Source of the DNA: Glandiceps talaboti
Taxonomy: Eukaryota; Hemichordata; Enteropneusta; Spengelidae
Assembly (NCBI RefSeq): GCF_964340395.1
Contig: NC_135566.1
Location: 16,032,501 to 16,047,500 of the forward strand
DNA length: 15,000 nt
Direction of reading: 5' to 3'
A program made the position numbers and the translations under genes. The first letter of the stretch is position 1. Each line of letters begins with the position of its first letter. The notes under the pieces are model-generated. The model was not told the DNA's origin. It saw only the letters and a list, made by a program, of their open reading frames with translations, and did no database searches. Shown here one piece after another: positions 9,201 through 15,000 of this stretch.

Positions 9201-10633
9201 GATATGCAAATTTTATATTGTAATTGATTTAAAATAAATTCTAAACTGCGTTGAAAGCTACTACTTGAGTTACGTAATCCTTGTGGAAGTGTCTTGAACT
9301 CAAACTTTCCATCATGAGTAACGAATGCCGTCTTATGTGAATCTTTTTCATCAAGGGCAATTTGCCAAAATCCACTAGTCATATCAAGTGTAGAAAAATA
9401 TTTGGGACTTTGGGCCCCGATCATTTCTAAACTATCTGAAATATTTGGGAGCGGATGATTGTAAATTATTGTCACCTTATTTAATTCACGATAGTCAATC
9501 ACAAGACGCCATGAGCCTGAAGGTTTTTTGACCAAAAGTACAGGTGCACTAAATGGGGATTTGCTACGTCGAATTATATTTTGTCTTAAAAGGTCATTTG
9601 TTTGTCTCGAAATTTCCTCACGCTTGTCAGGGGATACTCTATAGGGTGCCTTTGGTTTCACTTTGGCATTAGGTTCTAAATCAATAGTATGTTTAATAAT
9701 ATCACAATAACCCAAAGTATTTGAATTGTCTACGAATGCTCGCCTATTCCTCCATAGTACTTCTTGTAAGTCATTAATTTGGCTATTTGTCAAGTTAGAG
9801 CATTGCCCAGTGAAGTCAAATAATGAATGAAATTCTTCCCGTTCTAAAGAGGGATTTGTCTGAGAAGGGTGTGTCTTATTATTTAAATATCTGTCCGTCA
9901 TGTCAAAGTCATGTAAAGTGGTTCCGTCTGGGAGTGGTCTGAAAGTGCCCAATCGAATATGCCTACCTAATATGGCCTCATTGTTAGATGTGTTGATCAA
10001 CCTGATTGGAACTGAACCCTCATAAGTAGATGCTAATACTCGTGCAACTTGAATGCCTAAGTAATGTAGTGACGTCATGTTGGTAGTGGTTCCTATTAGT
10101 CCATTCGGAAATGAGCCCCTTAGCTTAGCCGAAATTATGCATTCACACCTAGGGGGTATGACATATTTTTTAGCTGGTCTCAAGACTGCATTGGCATGGA
10201 TGAATAATTTCTTGTGTGCAAAATCAATTATTGCTTTGTGCTGCTCTAAAAATTCCATTCCTAAGATCAAATCTCTATCTATGTCCTTAACCAAATGCAC
10301 TGGAACATTGATTAGTTGATTTTCAATACGTATTGGAATTTTTACATAGCCTTGAATAGGAATCTGCTGATTGTTTGGTAATTCTATACATTTGTATTTA
10401 GGTCTTTTAATTTTGAACTTTTTTAGCTGTGGAATTTTTTCAAATAGTTTTGTGGAAACTACGTTTATTGTAGCTCCAGAGTCGATCAAAGCCGAAATTG
10501 CAGTATTGAAAATTTTAATAGTGATCAAATTGTTAGATTGTACCTTTAAATCAGCAGATTTTACAGAATTTAATTTGGGCGTGTGAGACATATTAGGCTC
10601 TTTGGATTTGATATTTCTCACACTCCTTAATCG
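6260..10633 (-). CDS. pol: Pol polyprotein: protease, reverse transcriptase, RNase H, integrase, chromodomain
   Basis: Entered from Gag by a -1 frameshift; the frame is open back to 10651 and has no ATG near its start. With residue 1 at the in-frame GTG at 10619-10621: aspartic protease about 30-135 (DSGA 47-50, ILG 119-121); RT about 320-490 (catalytic D413, YIDD 475-478); RNase H (D624, E665, D690, D733); integrase zinc finger H926, H933, C963, C966; integrase core D994, D1054, E1090 with 35 residues between the last two; GPF module near 1230; chromodomain about 1390-1440 with aromatic-cage candidates Y1391, W1412 and Y1415. All catalytic residues expected for activity are present. A T/D/N-rich linker (740-850) lies between RNase H and integrase, and an N/S/T-rich one (about 1275-1385) precedes the chromodomain. 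Chromodomains of this class bind methylated histone H3 and bias integration in chromoviruses; that role is inferred here. Confidence 0.96.
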   Translation of the reverse strand, partial: RLRSVRNIKSKEPNMSHTPKLNSVKSADLKVQSNNLITIKIFNTAISALIDSGATINVVSTKLFEKIPQLKKFKIKRPKYKCIELPNNQQIPIQGYVKIPIRIENQLINVPVHLVKDIDRDLILGMEFLEQHKAIIDFAHKKLFIHANAVLRPAKKYVIPPRCECIISAKLRGSFPNGLIGTTTNMTSLHYLGIQVARVLASTYEGSVPIRLINTSNNEAILGRHIRLGTFRPLPDGTTLHDFDMTDRYLNNKTHPSQTNPSLEREEFHSLFDFTGQCSNLTNSQINDLQEVLWRNRRAFVDNSNTLGYCDIIKHTIDLEPNAKVKPKAPYRVSPDKREEISRQTNDLLRQNIIRRSKSPFSAPVLLVKKPSGSWRLVIDYRELNKVTIIYNHPLPNISDSLEMIGAQSPKYFSTLDMTSGFWQIALDEKDSHKTAFVTHDGKFEFKTLPQGLRNSSSSFQRSLEFILNQLQYKICISYIDDILIYATTFRQHLQNLDIVLGRLINANLKLSPRKCIFGKREVKFLGHILNENGISTDPKKVDAILKFPVPTKVSQLQSFLGCAGYYRRFIHNYSKIANPLHKLLAKSAKFIWTNDCQQAFDTLKKALTSKPILAFPRFNEEFLLYTDASAYSVGFILAQVQDGIERVISYGGRTLNPAQRNYTCTEREGLAVIHALTQCDIYLRGNKFTIITDHANLIYLFKMKTPSGRLARWVLKVQGYNYDILFRPGAKIPHADSLSRREYPPEKYQNSEITPTDTDNTNSDDINYTHNQSQLTMNEISNIPEIANLQLNTQEDILTDIRHLYDSSETDIMTDQLCNASTQSIDSNDTLTDHSEIDNTHTGINKLYNLQRQDKHLLPMINYLTNDGELPTDSKHAQKIIQSSDNFTILNGILYHYWSPTGKSAKAHNCIRQLVIPKSLQLYILRRVHDDVTAGHLGTSRTLQAIRLRYYWDTLIKDVTVYVASCVFCHSRKRGIRYRQKLLPIPVNGLFDKIGIDFVGKLPTTKSGNSYILVITEYLTKFCWAFPTANCKAETVSRILFEHIFCQFGFPNSLLSDQGSSFMSQIVTELCRYFDVIKQRSSPYMPTTNGSVECLNKSIINMLSIYVNCQSSDWDTYLQSVLFAYRATPHEATGITPFCALFGTEPRLPVDAEILPRLGKSRNIQYHLDELAHARNLAISLAKQNIQKAQHKMKTYFDAKKAHDHRFKVGDVVYLHHPAVKLGRTPKFHHPFRGPFRIIEQVSPVNFKLEYITGDKKYPKLIHANRLKHARLRPPQFLSDNNNATTLTASEAPLRDNSNSATNNNNITSNTDKNNRRQTTMTDYHMNSETEYYSCSETTSNQHTNSPRGQSWRKNIRNRAELRREKRYTHQNQTDDSSDAITNTLTAENDQTFYNVQKIIRGRYKNGKLQYLIKWEGYSSEFNSWEPVENLNQLALNILKDHPVFISGSRTYKRHL
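10581..10623 (-). promoter_or_regulatory. Stem-loop downstream of the frameshift site
   Basis: In element RNA, GTGTGAGA (10623-10616) is perfectly complementary to TCTCACAC (10588-10581), giving an 8-bp stem with a 27-nt loop. Two further G-C pairs can form below an A/G mismatch. The stem begins nine nucleotides after the slippery heptamer, within the usual range for a -1 frameshift stimulator. Whether the loop pairs downstream to make a pseudoknot was not resolved. Confidence 0.7.
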
Positions 10634-11868
10634 TTTTTTGAATAAAAACGACTATAGGTAGGTCTTGGACAATTTCTAGCTATGTGACCTATTTGACCAC
10701 ATGAATAACAACCTCTGTTATTTCTTTCTGGGCAGGATGGGGCCATATGACCTGAACGATTACAATTTCTACATATTTGTCTGCCAGACATAATTTCTCT
10801 TCCGCCATATCTTGGGCGATTTTTATCAAAATTATTTTGACGGTCATACATAGGCCTGTTTGTATTGAAATTTGGCCGGCCTACTGCAAAATAATTGCCC
10901 TGATTTTGACGAAATTGAAGATTTCTTTGTGTCTGAGGGTAATATCCCACCCGATTGTCAGAAAATGTTTGAGACTGTACCTGTTGTTGCAATTCTTCAT
11001 TTCGACGAGTGAGCAATTCATTTTTTTGTCGTAATTGTGTAGTGAGCTCTACCATGTCGTCATGCAATTCTTGATCAATCCTGTTCTTGGGCAACTTCAA
11101 AGTTGTGTTTCTGGATGTCAGCTGGCTGTCGTGGTTTGGTAGTTGAGATATGATTTCTGCTGTCTTGGCTGCTGAAAACGCATTTTCAAAGTCATTTGGT
11201 TCCCGGGATAAAGTTGCTATCTTGATTTCATGACGCAAACCCTGTAAAAATAAACTTAAAATTTCTGGGGCCGTGCGCATTGCTTTAGCACATTTTTCCC
11301 GTAATCGGCTGGAATAGTCATCCACAGATTCATTTTGTCGTTGTTTTATCAAACTTAATTGCTGATCAACGAGCCATCTTGGTTGAATACGATGAAATCT
11401 TGCAATAAATAAAGGCCGCAATTCATTCCAATTTTGTGCCTGATTTTCGTCCAAGTCTACATACCATCTTTCAGCAACATCTCTTATCAATAATATAAAG
11501 TATTGAACTTTTTGATCGTCATTTAAGTTCTTTAATACAGCAAATGCATCAAATTTATTCAACCATCGTTCTGGTGATTCATCTTCTTTACCATGATAGT
11601 AAGGCGGTTTCTCATCACTTATCTGGACTCTTTCTATTCTGTTATTCACATCTTGTATTAGATTTTGAATGTTATGAATAGGGTCAGCTTGATTATTTTG
11701 TTCCAAATTTTGTGCAATTGGAATATTTGGTTGTAGGTTGTGATCAATTGGTACAACTGGTATTATGTCTTGATCAATCTGTAAATTGTTCTCCAAGTTT
11801 GCCATTTGTGCAAGAGGAATTTGTGGTATGTCTGGCTGTCTCAGTATACGGCCCGATCGTAGTAGCAT
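10627..11868 (-). CDS. gag: Gag polyprotein with two CCHC zinc knuckles
   Basis: A 413-residue structural protein that should assemble the cytoplasmic particle and package element RNA. Residues 1-95 are a Q/N/I/P-rich N-terminal region with imperfect internal repeats. About 98-235 match the retrotransposon Gag capsid core, including ERWLNKFD and a central AERWY motif. About 263-300 is charged, Q-rich and coiled-coil-prone. Two perfect C-x2-C-x4-H-x4-C knuckles follow (C366, C369, H374, C379 and C387, C390, H395, C400), the nucleocapsid function. The ATG at 11866-11868 is the first in the leader after the primer-binding site but has a weak Kozak context (T at -3). The 3' end overlaps the pol frame, with the frameshift heptamer just before the stop. 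Confidence 0.95.
   Translation of the reverse strand: MLLRSGRILRQPDIPQIPLAQMANLENNLQIDQDIIPVVPIDHNLQPNIPIAQNLEQNNQADPIHNIQNLIQDVNNRIERVQISDEKPPYYHGKEDESPERWLNKFDAFAVLKNLNDDQKVQYFILLIRDVAERWYVDLDENQAQNWNELRPLFIARFHRIQPRWLVDQQLSLIKQRQNESVDDYSSRLREKCAKAMRTAPEILSLFLQGLRHEIKIATLSREPNDFENAFSAAKTAEIISQLPNHDSQLTSRNTTLKLPKNRIDQELHDDMVELTTQLRQKNELLTRRNEELQQQVQSQTFSDNRVGYYPQTQRNLQFRQNQGNYFAVGRPNFNTNRPMYDRQNNFDKNRPRYGGREIMSGRQICRNCNRSGHMAPSCPERNNRGCYSCGQIGHIARNCPRPTYSRFYSKND
10633..10639 (-). promoter_or_regulatory. -1 ribosomal frameshift heptamer A AAA AAC
   Basis: In the Gag frame the codons read TCA AAA AAC GAT TAA, so the heptamer A AAA AAC has the exact X XXY YYZ phasing for a -1 slip. The gag stop follows after one more codon. 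Slipping by -1 enters the open pol frame, which begins CGA at 10633-10631. The same heptamer is used by well-known retroviral frameshift sites. Confidence 0.85.
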
Positions 11869-11885
11869 ATAATGTTTTATAAAGT

Positions 11886-11891
11886 ACTTAC
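11886..11891 (-). promoter_or_regulatory. Candidate leader splice donor (GTAAGT)
   Basis: On the minus strand AAAAC|GTAAGTAC lies 17 nt upstream of the gag ATG; a second option, CAG|GTAAAA, lies at 11917-11909. A leader donor would let env and the accessory gene be expressed from spliced RNAs, as for insect errantivirus env. Neither site is shown to be used. Confidence 0.45.
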
Positions 11892-11941
11892 GTTTTGCGA
11901 TTGTACTTTTTTACCTGTTGATTCTTTGAATAGCACTGTCC

Positions 11942-11959
11942 AGCCCGGATTTTACACCA
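11942..11959 (-). other. Candidate primer-binding site
   Basis: One nucleotide after the 5' LTR the minus strand reads TGGTGTAAAATCCGGGCT. It starts with TGG, complementary to a tRNA CCA end. The implied tRNA would have GTAAAAT as the 5' strand of its acceptor stem and CCCGG in the T stem. I could not assign it to a familiar primer tRNA. Confidence 0.6.
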
Positions 11960-12310
11960 GTGTTACGACGCTGAATTTGGTAGCTGCAACGTTAACCCGT
12001 GTTCAGCGGTAAACTTTGGACTCGCCCGGATAGCAATCTGAGAGGTACCGATTTCACGAAACAGTGCTCTGTAAAAAGAAGAAACTCACAAGGACACAAA
12101 TATTACTTTTGTGTTGAATGACTTATACGATTTGCAGCATAGGGAGCTATTCGCCTCAGTTCCAGTCAATTACAGTTAATTGTCAAAGTTCTTTCAAGTA
12201 ATTTCAGCTCAGCTCACAATTTCTCAAGAACCCGCTGGTATCGCTCTTCACTTCAGTCGCCAACTGACCTCGTCTCCGGAATAGCGAATTCCAAAGCTAC
12301 TTCAAACGCA

Positions 12311-12336
12311 TACGTCATCAACATTTTTATTTAAAA
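12311..12336 (-). promoter_or_regulatory. Possible core promoter: TATA-like stretch and CRE-like site in the 5' LTR
   Basis: The minus strand carries TTTTAAATAAAA (12336-12325), then TGACGTA (12317-12311). The first could act as a TATA-like element or as a polyadenylation signal (it contains AATAAA); the second is a CRE/ATF half-type site. A start about 30 nt downstream, near 12300, would be consistent. This is pattern reading only. Confidence 0.3.
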
Positions 12337-12462
12337 CATCGTTCATTCCGTATTACAAATATGGTTAACAAACAAATTGTTTACAACAAAAGATTCTCTC
12401 TTAACCTTATTTAGTAAATGTTTATTAATATAATTAATTCAATTCAGCAATAGCCAGTTTAT

Positions 12463-12606
12463 TGACCCGTGCTAAATAATTCTAGCTAGACAGCTGTTGA
12501 TTCAATTGGGACACAATTTATCACTCTAAGATGACATGTGACCTCTACTCATTAGGATAGAATAACATTACTTGACCCGGCTCTGTCTCATTAATCAATG
12601 TGACCT
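12463..12606 (-). promoter_or_regulatory. Cluster of nuclear-receptor half-sites (RGGTCA) in U3
   Basis: Four RGGTCA hexamers on the minus strand (12606-12601, 12578-12573, 12544-12539, 12468-12463) and a fifth further on (12270-12265), all in the same orientation. Chance predicts well under one per strand in 714 bp. RGGTCA is the core half-site of nuclear hormone receptors. Function is inference. Confidence 0.3.
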
Positions 12607-12674
12607 TATCACTTGTGTCTTTTGTCAACAGAGGAATTATCAAATCTTAAATGTTTATTTTGTGACTCGTAACA

Positions 12675-12678
12675 ATAG
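12675..12678. repeat. Target-site duplication, right copy (ATAG)
   Basis: Matches 227-230 and directly abuts the end of the right LTR, as expected of an integrase-made staggered cut that has not decayed. Confidence 0.75.
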
Positions 12679-14024
<1,346 letters not shown>

Positions 14025-14026
<2 letters not shown>

Positions 14027-14344
14027 GTACGTGTATAACGATATATGATGCATGTCTAGGTTTTCAGAATATAGCCAGCTTGCTGTTTACAATTACGATA
14101 GATAAAATATGACTAACTGTTACGAATATAAATCAGAAATAAAACCATTGTAACAGTTCCTTGCAATCGAAAAATACAAATTCTTTTTCAAGACAGTATG
14201 AAAATATACTAATCTTGCGTTCTGCCATTCGACAGTTGTTGCCATTTTCACCTAAAGAGTGGCTAAATACTAGAAGTATGTCACTTATTATCTCTTTAAT
14301 CAATGATATAGCGGAACGGAATGTCTCTTTGTCAAAAACGAGTC
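14025..14344. other. Unique sequence between microsatellite and minisatellite
   Basis: 320 bp with no supported gene. A short plus-strand frame here runs into the minisatellite and shows no recognisable motif. Confidence 0.4.
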
Positions 14345-14977
14345 TCTGGCCTGGACATGGTGGTTGTAGAGATTAGGGTATGTGGTATTTCTGGTTTGGA
14401 CATGGTGGTTGTAGAGAGTAGAGTATATCTGACTTGGACATGGTGGTTGTAGAGAGTAGGGTATATCTGGCCTGGACATGGAGGTTGTAGAGAGTAGGGT
14501 ATATCTGGTTTGGACATGGTGGTTGTAGAGATTAGGGTATGTGGTATGTCTGGCTTGGACATGGTGGCTGTAGAGAGTAGGGTATATCTGGCCTGGACAT
14601 GTGGTTGTAGAGATTAGGGTATGTGGTATGTCTGGCTTGGACATGGTGGTTGTAGAGAGTAGGGTATATCTGACTTGGATATGGTGGTTGTATAGTAGGG
14701 TATACGTGGTTTGGACATGGTGGTTGTAGAAAGTAGGGTATGTGGTATGTCTGGCTTGGATATGGTGGTTGTAGGGAGTAGGGTATACATGGCTTGGATA
14801 TGGTGGTTGTAGAGAGTAGGGTATACCTGGTTTGGACATGGCTTGGACATGGTGGTTGTAGAGAGTAGGGTATGTGGTATGTCTGGTTTGGATACGGTGG
14901 TTGTACAGAGTAGGGTATACCTGGTTTGGACATGGTGGTTGTAGAGAGTAGGGTATACCTGGCTTGGACATGGTTGT
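14345..14977. repeat. Minisatellite of alternating 38- and 45-bp units
   Basis: About fifteen tandem units built on GGTGGTTGTAGAGAGTAGGG followed by a variable spacer ending in TTGGACAT. Short units (38 bp) have TATATCTGG or TATACCTGG as spacer; long units (45 bp) have TATGTGGTATGTCTGG. The order is L S S S L S L S S L S S (11-bp fragment) L S S, suggesting an L-S-S higher-order unit of about 121 bp. Unit 7 lacks one base and unit 9 is 36 bp. The array ends shortly before the window edge. Confidence 0.95.
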
Positions 14978-15000
14978 CAGTTAACTTGTGTATCTGGCGG

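Larger units (their letters stand above)
231..12674 (-). mobile_element. Complete 12.4-kb Ty3/Gypsy LTR retroelement with env and an accessory gene
   Basis: A full-length endogenous retrovirus-like element on the minus strand, 12,444 bp from LTR to LTR. It has two 714-bp LTRs identical by eye, TG...CA ends within an 8-bp inverted repeat (TGTTACGA/TCGTAACA), a candidate primer-binding site, a polypurine tract and a 4-bp target duplication. Gene order is gag, pol, accessory ORF, env. The Pol order protease-RT-RNase H-integrase is diagnostic of Ty3/Gypsy rather than Ty1/Copia; the chromodomain points to a chromovirus-like integrase, while the Env resembles that of errantiviruses and baculoviruses. 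All four reading frames are open, so the copy looks young and possibly competent. Its clade cannot be fixed without an RT phylogeny. Confidence 0.97.
11961..12674 (-). repeat. 5' LTR of the retroelement (promoter copy)
   Basis: A 714-bp direct repeat identical by eye to 231-944, with the same 8-bp inverted ends. In element orientation this is the 5' LTR: the candidate primer-binding site and gag leader follow its 11961 edge. It should contain the transcription start. By analogy with the TATA-like stretch, U3 may run from 12674 to about 12300, but the U3/R/U5 borders are not determined. Confidence 0.97.

Noticed and set aside
11875-11881. TATAAAA on the minus strand just before the gag ATG
   Set aside because: It lies in the leader after the LTR, too close to the ATG for a start site; transcription should start in the LTR.
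11941-11960. Similarity of the CCGGGC part of the primer-binding region to tRNA-Lys
   Set aside because: GCCCGG is the 5' end of many tRNA-Lys genes, not the 3' end a primer-binding site must match, so no Lys assignment was made.
14300-14971. Several overlapping minus-strand frames encoding Pro/Tyr/His-rich repeats
   Set aside because: They translate the minisatellite. Unit lengths of 38 and 45 bp shift the frame between units, and several frames are open at once, so no one frame is selected.
14345-14977. CRISPR-like array
   Set aside because: The variable parts are only two spacer types repeated in tandem, not unique spacers, and the setting is eukaryotic.

Overview
The window is animal-type eukaryotic DNA, AT-rich and low in coding density. 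A single large LTR retroelement of the Ty3/Gypsy superfamily fills about 12.4 kb of it (231-12674) and reads entirely on the minus strand. The host species cannot be named from the sequence. An F-type envelope gene, a chromodomain integrase, long dinucleotide microsatellites and a minisatellite together suit an invertebrate metazoan, for example a mollusc, but that is inference.

Layout in plus-strand order: short host flank with no gene (1-226); 4-bp target-site duplication ATAG (227-230); LTR (231-944, the element's 3' LTR); polypurine tract (945-955); 885 bp of AT-rich noncoding DNA with a 39-nt homopolymer and irregular repeats; env (1841-4393); an accessory gene (4611-5696); a 563-bp spacer; pol (6260-10633); gag (10627-11868); a 92-bp leader with a candidate splice donor and primer-binding site; LTR (11961-12674, the element's 5' LTR); the second ATAG (12675-12678). 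Host DNA follows, with a C16 run, a 227-bp CT microsatellite and a minisatellite of alternating 38- and 45-bp units that nearly reaches the window end.

Read in its own direction the element is 5'LTR-gag-pol-accessory-env-3'LTR. Gag supplies the particle and two zinc knuckles. Pol supplies protease, reverse transcriptase, RNase H, an integrase with complete HHCC and DDE residues, and a C-terminal chromodomain. Pol sits in the -1 frame relative to Gag. The overlap carries a canonical A AAA AAC slippery heptamer, followed nine bases later by an 8-bp perfect stem, so a Gag-Pol fusion by ribosomal frameshifting is well supported. Env looks like a baculovirus-F/errantivirus type class I fusion protein.

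The most interesting gene is the 361-residue accessory ORF between pol and env. It has ankyrin-like helix pairs followed by what reads as a SOCS box: a BC box (L-x3-C-x3-I) and a Cul5 box (LPLP with the right hydrophobic spacing). This suggests that the retroelement encodes a Cullin-5 ubiquitin-ligase substrate adaptor, a strategy analogous in principle to lentiviral Vif. The two LTRs are identical by eye over 714 bp, all four ORFs are open and the target-site duplication is intact, so the copy is very young and may be functional.
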